From NCBI GenBank assembly GCA_029891385.1, contig CM057228.1, positions 49,993,283 through 50,057,282 on the forward strand: 64,000 bases of DNA. Reading direction: 5' to 3'. Each line of letters starts with the position of its first letter. Position 1 is the first letter of the stretch. This DNA is from Erythroxylum novogranatense. Taxonomy: Eukaryota; Streptophyta; Magnoliopsida; Malpighiales; Erythroxylaceae. A program made the translations under genes and the position numbers. Positions 1 to 10,775 of this stretch are shown here, piece by piece. The notes under the pieces were generated by a model that did no database searches, was not told where the DNA came from, and was given only the letters and a program-made list of their open reading frames with translations.

Positions 1-1008
1 GAAAAGGCTAGGGGGTTAACGTGCACGTGACTTAACGAAATAGGTTCTCTCTCGCCCAATCACAATCAATTTATGCTCACATATTCAAACACAAAAATAG
101 CATTTTATGCTTCTTTCATTTCATCAAATCGTCATAGTTTCATTCTTTTCTTTCAAATCAAAGGAATACACTTTCCATATACACATAATTTAACAAAGGT
201 AGCACACATAGGGCCTTTGCCCATTACACAACAACTATAAAAATGTTACCCACCTATTGTCGGAATCTGAATTCAAGATTGCCATTCCTCCTTGTCTTGA
301 GTGTGATTCTCTTGATTTCCTTCAATTAAACCATACTCTATTCAATAAATATATTCTAGCAGAAAGTCATAGCATTCATAAAATCAAGCAAAGGTAAAAT
401 AAACTTTGAACCTAACCTACCCATAAGCCATCTATGTTAGAATAGCCAAAACCTTACTTAGAAAGTCCTAAAAATCCATAGATCTCACCTTCTCTTCTAT
501 CTTTCTTCAATCTCTACACAAACCCTAATTTCCATTTCCTCCCATTTTCGAACCCAACACAAACAAAGATAGAACTTACCTCTCACAAGTAGTTTCTCTT
601 CTTTTTCTTCTTCTTTCAAACCTTCAACGACTCTCCTTCCTCTTGGCCGAAAGCTCCTTCTTTCTTCCTAGCTCACGATTTTGCTTTCTCTTCTTTCCTT
701 TAGCTGTACGACAACTTGCTTCCTTCTCTTCCTTTAATTCCTTTATATCTCAACTTAAAAGCCTGCCTCAAAACTATGTAGTTTTGATACTCCTTTAAAG
801 CCCACTTGCATTTCCTTTTGGGCTCTCCTCCTTCTACTTATCCTATTCTTTCCCAAAGCCCATTCCATCCAACAAGCCCTTATTTGTCTCATAAGGCTCT
901 ACACTTCAAGCTCACTTCCAATTAATCCAATTAATTCTAACCCTTCACTTAAACTTCAAAATCTCCAATTTCCAATCATACTAACTAATTCCAAGGCTCA
1001 ACTATATT

Positions 1009-1066
<58 letters not shown>

Positions 1067-1140
1067 ATTAAACAATTAAGGAAAAAATAAAGAATAAGTC
1101 AAATAAATCAATCAATAAAAAAAATATTTGGGGCCCAACA
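1..1140 (-). repeat. 3' LTR (partial) of Tekay/Del-type chromovirus
   Basis: This is the LTR at the 3' side of the minus-strand Ty3 element, cut off by the window start. Its inner boundary is the terminal CCCAACA at 1140 (TGTTGGG when read on the minus strand), directly beside a purine-rich tract. It matches the other LTR of the element almost base for base over about 1.1 kb (compare 1-1140 with 11950-13075), including the AACGTGCACGTGAC motif at 19-31, a minus-strand TATAAAGG at 740-747 and the pyrimidine-rich stretch at 590-720. The close match says the element is fairly young. It has no gene of its own, although the last few pol codons lie within it. Confidence 0.9.
1012..1060. repeat. (TA)n microsatellite in the LTR
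   Basis: An uninterrupted run of TA dinucleotides ending in TACACACA, near the outer (U3) end of the LTR. The other LTR has only a short TATATATA here (12967-12979), so the run expanded after insertion. Confidence 0.95.
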
Positions 1141-2862
1141 ACTCTCCCCTCTTAAAAGAATTTCGCCCTCGAAATCCTTACCTGAGTCCATGAAGAGGTA
1201 TGGGTACTTCTCCTTCATGGCTTCTAAAGGCTCCCAAGTTGCCTCTTCGGTCGAATGGTTCCTCCACAAGACCTTTGCCAGCTTTACAATCTTATTCCTT
1301 AACACCTTTTCCTTTGAATCTAAGATCTCCACGGGTTGCTCCTCGTAAGTCAAATCCTCTCTCAACTGAACCTCTAAAGGTTGAACTATATGCGAAGGAT
1401 CCGATCTGTACTTCCTCAGCATCGATACATGGAACACATTATGAATCTTAGCTAACTCCAATGGCAAATCTAACTTATAAGCCAAAGGCCCAATCCTCTC
1501 AATGATCTCATAAGGGCCTATGTACCTCGGGCTAAGCTTGCCCTTCTTGCCAAACCTTAAAATACCTTTCCATGGAGAAGCTCTAAGAAACACCCTTTCT
1601 CTCACTTCAAATTCCATCTCTTTCCTATGGGCATCCGTGTAGCTCTTCATCCTATCTTGAGCTGCTTTAAGCCTCTGCTTTACCACTTTGATTTTATCGA
1701 CTGTAGGCTGTACCAATTCAGGCCCTACAAGCTTCCTTTCACCTTCCTCATCCCAACAAATAGGAGTTTTGCATCTCCTACCATACAAAGCCTCGTAAGG
1801 TGCCATCTGAATTCCCGAGTGATAGGAATTATTGTAAGCAAACTTAATCAAAGGTAGGTGATCATCCCACGAACCTTTGAAATCCAATGCACAAGCTCTC
1901 AACATCGCCTCCAAAGTTCGTATCGTCCTCTTCGATTGTCCATCAGTCTGCGGATGGAAAACCGTACTAAAATGCAATCTAGTCCCCAGAGCCTCCTATA
2001 AACTTTCCCAAAATCTGGAGGTAAACCTAGGATCTCTCTCAGAAACTATCAAGCTTGGAATCCCATGAAGTCTGATTACCTCATCCACATACTTCTTAGC
2101 CAAAACATTCAAAGAATTTGTCTGTTTAATTGGCAAGAAGTGCGCTGACTTGGTCAACCTATCAACGATCACCCATATAGCGTCATGCTTCTTACTAGTC
2201 CTCGGTAATCCCATCAAAAAATTCATGGTAATCTTCTCCCATTTTCATTCTGGAATCGGCAATGGATTGAGCTTGCCTGAAGGTGCTTGGTGTTCAGCTT
2301 TAACTTGCTGACACACTAAACATCTTTTAACATACTCTGCCACATCTTTCCTCATTCCCTTCCACCAAAAATGTTCTTTCAAATCCCGATACATCTTAGA
2401 ACTCCCTGGGTGCATTGCATACGGAGCATTATGCGTATCATCAAGGATTTCATCCTTCAGCTCTCACATGTCTGGAACACACAATCTATTGCCCATAACC
2501 ATCAATCCATCTTCCTTCACCTCTACACCAGAAGGTTTGCCATTCTTTATCTCTTCTCTAAGCTTACTCAAGTACTCATCCTGTTCCTGCAATTCTTTGA
2601 TCTTCTCCTTCAATACTGGTCTCACTCTGAAATTTGCCAAGATACAATCAGGTTCAACTTGTCTCAACGTCACATCAAGTCTGGCTAAATCCTTCAGCAA
2701 AGGAAGATACACCGTTTCCACATGTGCCATATTGGACTTCCTACTCAGTGCATCGGCTACCACATTAGCTTTCCCTAGATGGTAATCTATTACCAAGTCA
2801 TAATCTTTCAACAATTCTAACCATCGCCTCTGCCTCAAATTCAGCTCTTTCTGGGTCAACAA
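1108..2862 (-). pseudogene. Chromovirus pol: RNase H end, integrase and chromodomain
   Basis: This is the C-terminal half of a Ty3 polyprotein, in one frame from 2862 to 1108. The first ORF (2862-2464) carries the end of RNase H ([27 protein letters not shown]). Next come the integrase zinc-binding region, the core ([39 protein letters not shown]) and the [18 protein letters not shown] segment. The end is a chromodomain-like tail ([14 protein letters not shown]). A chromodomain at the integrase C-terminus defines chromoviruses and is thought to target heterochromatin. The frame is broken only by point stops: TGA 2464-2466, TGA 2245-2247 and TAG 1996-1998, the last inside the core. There are no indels, so this is a recent loss of function. 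The frame runs through the polypurine tract and about 33 bases into the LTR before stopping. Confidence 0.9.
1141..1158 (-). other. Polypurine tract (plus-strand priming site)
   Basis: On the minus strand this reads as a purine run (AAGAGGGGAGAG) immediately before TGTTGGG of the 3' LTR, the usual place for the Ty3 polypurine tract. It lies inside the last codons of pol. Confidence 0.8.
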
Positions 2863-2874
2863 GTACTTAAGACT

Positions 2875-2879
2875 CTTAT
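2875..2879. repeat. Target site duplication, left (CTTAT)
   Basis: CTTAT here and at 6658-6662 flank the nested LTR element exactly. Removing the element plus one copy rejoins the RNase H coding frame. Confidence 0.93.
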
Positions 2880-3677
2880 TGTTGGACCCCGAACATTTCT
2901 TGAAATGTAGAAATATGAAATGAGAAAATTTGATGATTATTCATGTGTAAAGAAAAGAAGAATTCTTGAATTTGAAATGATATGTAAGATTAAGGTAGTG
3001 AATGTAGTAAGTTGATAATGAGGGGGGATATTTTTCTGAACATACTTTAGTATTTTGGCGATATCTAGATCTTTGGAGATTCAATTGAGTTAATTCTTGC
3101 TCTAAAATAAACTAGAGACATGAGGCTACAAGTCATATGAAGGAATCGAATTTCAATTTAGCCTTAAGATCTTCAAATTATGAATTGAAGTTCGGATTAG
3201 TGTTCAGTCTCGGTTTAGTGACAGTCTGAAAGTATTTTGGGAATAAATTTTGCTCTAGTAATCTAATTGAGATGATTCTTACTTTGGATTAAACTAGAGA
3301 AATAGATCTACAATTGTTATGAAGAAGTCGAGCGTCAATTTGGTCCTTAAGAAGGTTAATTTTTGGATAGAAATAATGTGCTGGAAAATGTGTTGGCAGA
3401 ATGATATGTCTGACATGTATGGAGCATAACTTTTGATGTAGTACTCCAATTTAGATGATTTTTATGGCATTATGAAATTAAGACAATAAGGAGCAATTCT
3501 CTAGAAGGAAGTTTAGGCAAATTCCTTCAAATTGATAGTGATAAAATTGTCCTAAAGTAAGCATACATGAAACCAAAGTGTAAGGACATATTGGGAACAT
3601 CACTTAAAGAGTTAAGACCTTGGACTTTAGTGGAAGGGCAAATTGGTATTTAGCCAATCACTTAAGTGACATGGAAG

Positions 3678-3686
3678 TATAAATAG
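3678..3686 (+). promoter_or_regulatory. TATA box of the nested LTR
   Basis: TATAAATAG followed about 30 bases on by a purine-rich leader rich in GAGA and GAAG, and then GAGAGGTAAGT. This is the best core promoter in the element. Confidence 0.6.
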
Positions 3687-4838
3687 AGGGAGGCTGTCGT
3701 GGGAAGCAAGAGGAAGCCACGAATTTGTGAGAGAATGAAAGAAATAAAAGAGAGGAGAAGGGAGAAGCAGCCGACGGTGGAGAAGAAGATGGAAGAGCTT
3801 CAAAGTTTCGATTTTTCTACTTGTTTTTAAGGGGTTTTCGAGGGTTGTCCAAGGGAATAGATGGAGGATGATGGAAGCTTGCCTATGGAGTCAAGACATG
3901 GCCGAAAATGGTGGAGAGAGAGGTAAGTTAGAAATTTTTAAGTTGAGATTTGATGAGTTTCTTGGTTTAGAAACATGGAAAATGGTATGGGTTTGTTAAT
4001 TCCATGATCAATTGTGATGATTGCTAAGTATTATGGATTTAATCTTGGATGGTTGTTAATTAGGGATTTTGTGAAATTGGGGGGGTTCCCATTTGAATGG
4101 AAATTGATGAGATCTTGGTTTATTTGACTTAAGTTTGTTATAAGATTGAGTTTTCCAAGGTTAATTTAAGTGATTGTGCTATGATGATGGTCAATTTTTG
4201 GATAATTGGAAATTAGGGTTTATGCCTAATTTGTATGATTTGGGGTTTTTGTAAATTGTTGATTTAGAAAGCTTGAAATTATGATGAGTTTGTGAATTCT
4301 TAAGTTAATTTTGAGAGTTTTGATTTTTATGATGTTAAATTTGGGTAAATTTGATTTAGGGAATTTGAGATTGGGAGAAAGAAGAGAAGGACTTGGAGAA
4401 TTGATGCTTTGGACGAAGTACTAGCAAGGCTTTGAGGTGGGTTTCATGTTTATAGTTGAATAATAAGCCATTAAAGATTTTTCCCAAATTGAGAGAATAA
4501 AATGATTTCAAGTATGTTATGATTTTGCACACATTGTTTTCAAATGATTTAAAGAATTTGCTTATATGTGTGCATATACTCCATGGATTGGATCTGAATG
4601 GTTTGGAACATGCAAAAATGCATTGTGATGTGTTATGTTATGTTATGCATTGAGAAATATATGACACTTAGATGATAATTGAATTGTGATGTGATTATGC
4701 TATGTATTTGAACATGGCATTTTGATTGAATGGAAAGAAGAAAAAGAATTTGAAAAGCATGAAAGCATTTCATTTCAATGAAATGAGTTTGAGCATCATT
4801 TATGTGCTTTGTTGGGCGAGAGAGGAACCGTTTTGTAA

Positions 4839-4850
4839 GTCACGTGCACG
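4839..4850 (+). promoter_or_regulatory. Conserved G-box dyad (GTCACGTGCACG)
   Basis: The G-box CACGTG (4841-4846) overlaps GTGCAC. The same block recurs in every long Tekay-like LTR in the window: 19-31, 11969-11980 and 24649-24660. Surrounding sequence is much more diverged. Confidence 0.55.
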
Positions 4851-6657
4851 TCGACGTAAAAGCCTTCTCCCAGCTAGCCGCTTGTGCCACATGAGATCTG
4901 AAAATGGACTCGTTTCGTTCACGGAGTAACTTCGGTTTCTCTGTTTTGTTCACGGAACCCTCGAGCCAAATTATGTGTGCACTTGCATTTTGATGTGTTA
5001 GGATGTGATGAAATTGAGTAGTATGCTTTGAAGCAAAAATCTCATCAAATGTGTTTTGATGCATTGAACCATGATTTATGAAGTTTATGAATTTCTTGAT
5101 AAGTTTTCAATTTGGGAAATATGTGTTACAAGAATTTTCAAAGTGAGTTTTGCAATGGAAATAAACAATTTCAATGGTTTTGCTTATGATTGATTATAAA
5201 CCTGTTACCCACGGGCTTGTAAGCTCACCCCCACTTTCCATCCCATCTTCAGGTAAAAAGAATGAGATCGGGAAATCAAGGATCAAGACATCATTTCGAT
5301 TTTGCATATTTGTATTGGATGTTAGATTTTGTAAACATAAGATGTTGAAGTGTGTTGAGGATTATGGGATTTTGTATATTTTGTTGTATTCGGATTTTTA
5401 TTATTGATGTTGTAATATGGTTTGAAATATTATTAAAGTTTTGTAAACATTTGCTTTATGATGAAAGTGAAATAAGGACTTGTGTTGATGAACTTTGATT
5501 AGGAGTTGTTGTTATATATATAAGTGAGATAGTATGGAAAAGAAAGATAGGATGTTTGGTGAATGATAAGAGGTTATTGAATATAAGAGTGATATGAAAT
5601 GAGAATAAGCATTGAGAAGTTTATTTTGTATGATTATGTTTTATTAAAGCTTGAGATTGATGGATGAGTTTAACTTTGGTTGAGAATTCTATTATTACTA
5701 GTGTTAGTAGAATATGTTGATTTTGGGAAGAATGTGTGGGATGAATCCTTTGGAGTTGAGTTTCAATGATGTTTGTAGTTGTTTCATGGATTGAAGTGGT
5801 TTAATTGTGGTATTGGAGAAGAATATGAGGTAAAGGGAAGTTAGGAGGGGTTTAGGAGTCCTTAAAGGGTGCTTGGGGGTGAAAAATTCGTTTTACCAGA
5901 AAGTTACACGGGCCGTGTAAATCTGGGCGCAGGATGCACCTCCCACCCGTGGGTTACATGGGCTATGCAATTTTTACACAATCTGTGTAATTTGACCCCC
6001 AAAAAGATAGAATTTCAAATTTTGGTCTTCATGAAAGTTGTATCCCTAGATGTCTACTTTCTAACCGTCTAAGAATGAAGTAAATTCGACATCTATTGTG
6101 AGAGTTATGAAGTTTGCGCCAAAGTATGTCCAATAGGAATCTAGTTATGAACACGTGGTATTTGATTGGCCATAACTCCTTCGTCCGACCTCCGAATGAG
6201 GTGATTCTTAAGGCGTTAGATTCCTAGCACGTTTTTCTACCTCTCTATAAAAATTGATAGCCAATGGTTTTAAATTCAGAAAGTTTGAAGGAAAGGAAGT
6301 GTTAAGTCGGTTTGGAGAGCACAATTGAGATATGAACATACATTGGACTTTCAAGCATAGCTTGAGCTATAGAACTCCGATTGAGATTATTCTTTCTTCA
6401 AGGTAAACTAGAGAGTTAAAGGTACAATTTCTTTAAAGAAGTCAAGTTGAAATCTTGGTTTGAAGATTTCCAATTTTTGTTTACAAATAGAAGAAATGAG
6501 TTCGAATATGGTGATTAAGTTATATGGGCACTCCATTGGACAAATTGTGAGGATAATGATTGGAAAAAAAATCGATGATGGTTAAGCAGACCTCATTGGT
6601 ATGCGTTCACGTCATATGGTTTCGTTAAGAGTTGGATTCCAGAAATGGGATCCAACA

Positions 6658-6662
6658 CTTAT
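6658..6662. repeat. Target site duplication, right (CTTAT)
   Basis: Second copy of the 5 bp duplication that bounds the nested LTR at 2880-6657. Confidence 0.93.
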
Positions 6663-8370
6663 GATCTGTAAATACCCTAGTAGTAACTCCATATAAGTAA
6701 TGTCTCCAGATCTTCAATGCGAAAATTATAGCAGCCAATTCCAAGTCATCAATAGGACAGTTCATCTCATAAGGCTTTAATTGCCTAGAAGCATAGGCAA
6801 TCACTTTCTCCCCTTGCATCAGTACACACCCTAAAACCTTCCTAGAGGCGTCACTGTATACAATGTATCCATCATCACCATAAGGTAATGTCAAAATCGG
6901 TGCAGTAGTAAGCCTATTCTTCAATTCCTCAAAACTGTTCTGGCACTCCTCAGTCCACTCAAATTTCTGATTCTTCCTCATCAATTTGGAAAGTGGAGCA
7001 GCTATCATAGAAAAGCCCTCCACAAACCTCCTGTAATATCCGACTAATCCCAAGAAACTTCTCACTTCAGCTACATTCTTAGGTGCTTCCCATTTAACCA
7101 CAGCTTCTATCTTTTGTGGATCCACATGCACTCCACGCTCTGAAATCACATGCCCAAGAAATACCACTTCTCTTAACCAAAATTCTCACTTGTCGAATTT
7201 GGCATACAATTCATTCTTTCTCAAGGTCTTCAAGGCAACCCTCAAATGATTCTCATGCTCCTCATCACTCTTAGAATAGACCAATATATCATCAATAAAG
7301 ACAATGATAAATTGATCTAAGAAAGACTTGAAGACTCTATTCATCAAATCCATAAAGACTGCAGGAGCATTCGTTAATCCGAAAGGCATAACCAAAAACT
7401 CAAAGTGGCCATACCTAGTTCTGAAAGCAGTCTTTGACATATCGGTCTCCTTTATTCTAAACTGATGATAACCCGATCTCAAATCTATCTTGGAAAAGAC
7501 TCTCGCCCCTTGCAATTGGTCAAATAAATCATCTATGCGCGGGAGCGGATATCTATTCTTAATGGTGGCATGGTTTATCTTCCTATAATCCACACACATC
7601 CGCAATGACCCATGTTTCTTCTTCACAAAGAGAACCGGAGCTCCCCAAGGCGAAGAGCTCGGCCTAATATAACCCTTCTCTAAAAGATCCTCCAATTGCT
7701 CCTTAAACTCCTTCAATTCTGCCGGAGCCATTCGGTAAGGCAAAATTGAGATCGGCGCAGTACCTGGAAGAAGCTCAACGGAAAACTTAATTTCCCTAGG
7801 CGGGGGTAATCCTGGAAATTCCTCGGGAAAGACATCCGGGAATTCCCTGACTATAGGAATGTCTTCCAACCTCCCTCTATCTGCCTTCGTGTCTAACACA
7901 TAGGCCAAATATGCTTCACACCCCTTACTCATCATTCTCTCTGCTATCATCGCCGAAACAATTCGAGCTGGACTGACCTTTCTATCTCCCATGAATACCA
8001 CTTTTCTGCCATCCTCTAGCTCGAATTCCACTGTCTTCTGCTTGCAGTCTAAATTGGCATGATACTTCTCTAATGTATCCATACCTATGATCACATCCAA
8101 TCCTCCCATCTTCAAAGGCATCAAATCCACCACAAATTTTCCTCCACTAATCCCTATCTCACAATCTCTATACACTGATCGATAATAATATATGGCCGAT
8201 CAAGTACTCACCATCAGCGGAGTATCCAATGGGCTCAAAATCCTTCTAGGCACAGTCCTACCCGAAGACACAAAGGAATGGGTAGAACCTGGATCAATTA
8301 AAGTAAGAACATCATCATCAAACAATTTTACCATACCCGTCACCACTTATGGAGCTGTCTCTACCTCCTC
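6663..8370 (-). pseudogene. Chromovirus pol: protease, reverse transcriptase, RNase H (N-terminal part)
   Basis: This is the central part of the Ty3 polyprotein, in the same frame as gag upstream and integrase downstream. Near 8300 is an aspartic-protease active site (LIDPGSTHSFVS), followed by [12 protein letters not shown]. Reverse transcriptase follows ([38 protein letters not shown], catalytic [10 protein letters not shown] near 7270). RNase H starts in 6625-7167 ([32 protein letters not shown]) and is cut at FTDHK by the nested LTR. In-frame stops include TGA at 7186-7188, one near 8197 and one near 8350. The catalytic aspartates remain, so the copy lost function by point mutation. Confidence 0.9.
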
Positions 8371-9663
8371 TCAAGTCATTGCAAACACTCTAGCTGGTGC
8401 TTGCCCCCCGGATCTATCTGAAGGATGAGCTCTCTTAGGTGCTCCAGAGTTACCTACTTCAGTCACAGCCTTCTGTCTCACTGTCTCTGTTCTCCTGGAA
8501 GCTTGCATCTGTGATCTCTCTCTTCTATCCGGCTTAGGACACTGTTTGGCTATGTGTCCTCTCTGTCCACAATCAAAGCATGCTCCTGTCAATCTGCGAC
8601 ATTCTCCCCTATGGAGGTTCCCACAGTGCTCACATTTGGGAAGAGGTGGCCTATCCCCATCTCCTCTTCTATTACCGCCCACCGTTGAGGCTTGGTGAGA
8701 AACAGTAGAGGTCCTCATAAGCCTAGGCCGGCTCGCACCGCTGCTTCTCTCCTCAGATTATACAAGAAAGGTTCTGGCACTTCTCTCAGGAATAGAAGTA
8801 CCACCTCCCCTCCTGAACTGCTCTCTCCCCTTTCTTTTCCGGCTAACTACACTCTAAATGTTCTCGATGTTCTCAACTCTCAATGCTGCTTCAACCAGCT
8901 GTTGAAAGTTGCCAAAGTTCTGCACTACCACCTTCTCTCTGATAGCTAGGTGCAGGCCCGACTCAAACCGGCGACACTTTGCAGCTTCACTGAACATCAT
9001 CTCTGAAGCATACCTTGACAACTGAGTAAACCGATGTTCATATTCAGTAACTGTCATCTTTCTCTGGGTGAGACTCAGAAACTCCCTCTGCTTCTGCTGA
9101 ATATACACTTCAGACAGATACTTCTTCCTGTAAGCAGTCAGGAAGTCTTCCCATACCAACCCTATCGGCTTCAGCTGACTCCCCGGTACACACTCTCACC
9201 AATGCAAGGCATCACCCTGGAGTAGACTGACAGTATAAATCACCCTCTCATCATCCTCACACTCCATCTGATCCAACACTCTCTCGGTCTTCCTCAACCA
9301 GGTCTCGGCTTCCTCAGGATCTGTGGTCCCGTAGAAGTCCACTGCTCCATACTTCCTCAACTTGTCAAACTGTCTCCCCTTCTTAACTAGGGCCGAACCA
9401 GAAGCCTGTGACATTTGACCCATAGCCTGAACAAAGGCTTGGGTAAATGCCTGGAACAATCTCGGGTCTAGAGGAGGCACTTGCTCAGACTGACTAGGCG
9501 ACTGCTGCATCTGAGACCGAAGGGGCTCACTATTCTGCCCTAGAGAAGCCTCAGCTGGGGCCACTCCAGGGGCTATAGACTCATCCGTGCTCTCCTCTCT
9601 TAGTGGAGAGTCAGGTGCAATTGAACCTTGCAGAACTCCTCGTGTCCTTCTACGAGGTGGCAT
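8371..9663 (-). pseudogene. Chromovirus gag (capsid and CCHC nucleocapsid)
   Basis: The start ATG is at 9663 (MPPRRRTRGVLQ), about 190 bases inside the 5' LTR. The N-terminus is acidic and Q/P-rich; from 9400 to 8860 it has the retrotransposon gag fold signature (DFYGTTDPEEAETWLRKTERVLDQM, VWEDFLTAYRKKYL, MTVTEYEHRFTQLSRYA). A CCHC zinc knuckle (CFDCGQRGHIAKQC) lies near 8570, preceded by a partial one (CEHCGNLHRGEC). Stops at 9196-9198 (TGA, at a position where the family has Trp), 8854-8856 (TAG) and 8371-8373 (TGA) interrupt one continuous frame. That frame continues into protease, as expected for the single gag-pol ORF of this clade. Confidence 0.9.
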
Positions 9664-9839
9664 CTTACTCCTTCAATGAAAATATTTATGATTAGCTAAA
9701 CTTCACTTTAATTCTAGGTCCTATATGTATGCATGATGTGTATGTCATTTAATACAAACAATCAATTCATAATGCAACATTTAATCACATAAGAAAACAA
9801 TTTCCCTACTATGCATCCTAAGCCTAGGAGTAAACCTAA

Positions 9840-9851
9840 GCTCTGATACCA
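9840..9851 (-). other. Primer binding site, tRNA-iMet
   Basis: On the minus strand this reads TGGTATCAGAGC, complementary to the 3' end of plant initiator Met-tRNA. It sits 5 bases from the inner LTR edge (TGTTGG at 9857), which fixes both the LTR boundary and the element's orientation. Confidence 0.95.
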
Positions 9852-10445
9852 AATAATGTTGGACCCCGTCTCCGAGGCCTAACATTCGGAAACACACAAG
9901 TATAGCAAACCTAAAACCGACCACACACTGACCACAATTTGGGAAAAACCTCCAAAAGGAAACTTGGATCAAATTCTTAATGACATTTGTTCCTCATGAT
10001 CTAACGATTCTAACGCCACAGAAAACGCTCAATTCGGATTAGAAATGAAGAAGTTATGCTCAAAATAATATCTAAAGAAAATAGTCAAAATTGACACTCT
10101 ACCGACTTCATGTCAGAATTATAAAATCTTAGATGCTCCATTGCCGATCGGTTTCTTCATAAAACTTGTAGATTTATAACTCTAGTTTAATTTAAAACAA
10201 GAATCGCCTCGATCTGAGCCCTATAGCTCAAGATATTTTAAAATAAGTGAAGTATATTCAGACTTTATCAACCAATCGTCATACTTTGTTTCAAACCCCC
10301 TTTTTCAATTTAAAAGAAATACTGATAAATCAGGTATAAAAAGATAGAAAATTTTCTCAGGAGTCCAACTTCGAAAATAAGCTAAATCGGAGGCCTATGC
10401 AAAAAGTTATGGCCAAAAGAAGGAAGAAGGGTCAAAAGCAAAAGC

Positions 10446-10775
10446 AGACGATGATGTCAGCAAAACTAAGACGAAGATGACGTCATCATAGACGAAGATG
10501 ACGTCAGCAAAACTAAGACGAAGATGACATCAGCAAAACTAAGACAAAGATGACATCATCATAGACGAAGATGACGTCAGCACAGACGAAGATGACGTCA
10601 TCATAGACGAAGATGACATCAGCACAGACGAAGATGATGTCATCATAGACGAAGATGACGTCAGCACAGATGAAGATGATGTCATCATAGACAAAGATGA
10701 CGTCAGGACAGACGAAAACAAAGATGACATCATCATAGACGAAGATGACGTCAGCACAGACGAAGATGAAGATGA
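10446..10775. repeat. 21/42 bp minisatellite of TGACGTCA units
   Basis: About 14 units of consensus AGACGAAGATGACGTCATCAT, alternating with a variant ending AGCAC, so the true period in the second half is 42 bp. Seven units keep the palindrome TGACGTCA, four have TGACATCA and three have TGATGTCA. TGACGTCA is the core site of TGA/CREB-type bZIP factors. The array lies inside the LTR, downstream of the inferred TATA box in element sense, so it would be transcribed. Other LTRs of the lineage lack it. Confidence 0.95.

Larger units (their letters stand above)
2880..6657 (+). mobile_element. Solo LTR or LTR-only element, Tekay-like, nested in RNase H
   Basis: A 3778 bp insertion begins TGTTGGACCCC and ends GGATCCAACA, flanked by the CTTAT duplication. 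It contains no gag or pol and no long ORF. Its internal order matches the LTRs of the host Tekay element read in their own sense: TATA box, purine-rich leader ending in a GAGAGGTAAGT splice-donor-like site (3913-3925), GTCACGTGCACG motif (4839-4850), and several degenerate 'CATAACTTTTGATG' modules. I therefore read it as a solo LTR of a related, diverged family, inserted in the opposite orientation. An alternative is a non-autonomous element that never had coding DNA, but no second LTR is visible inside it. Confidence 0.8.

Noticed and set aside
8192..8428. Plus-strand ORF of 78 codons opposite the chromovirus protease
   Set aside because: The opposite strand encodes a recognisable protease active site and gag end in the continuous gag-pol frame.
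10446..10775. Regularly spaced repeats resembling a CRISPR array
   Set aside because: The units are contiguous 21 bp tandem repeats without unique spacers, in a plant LTR.
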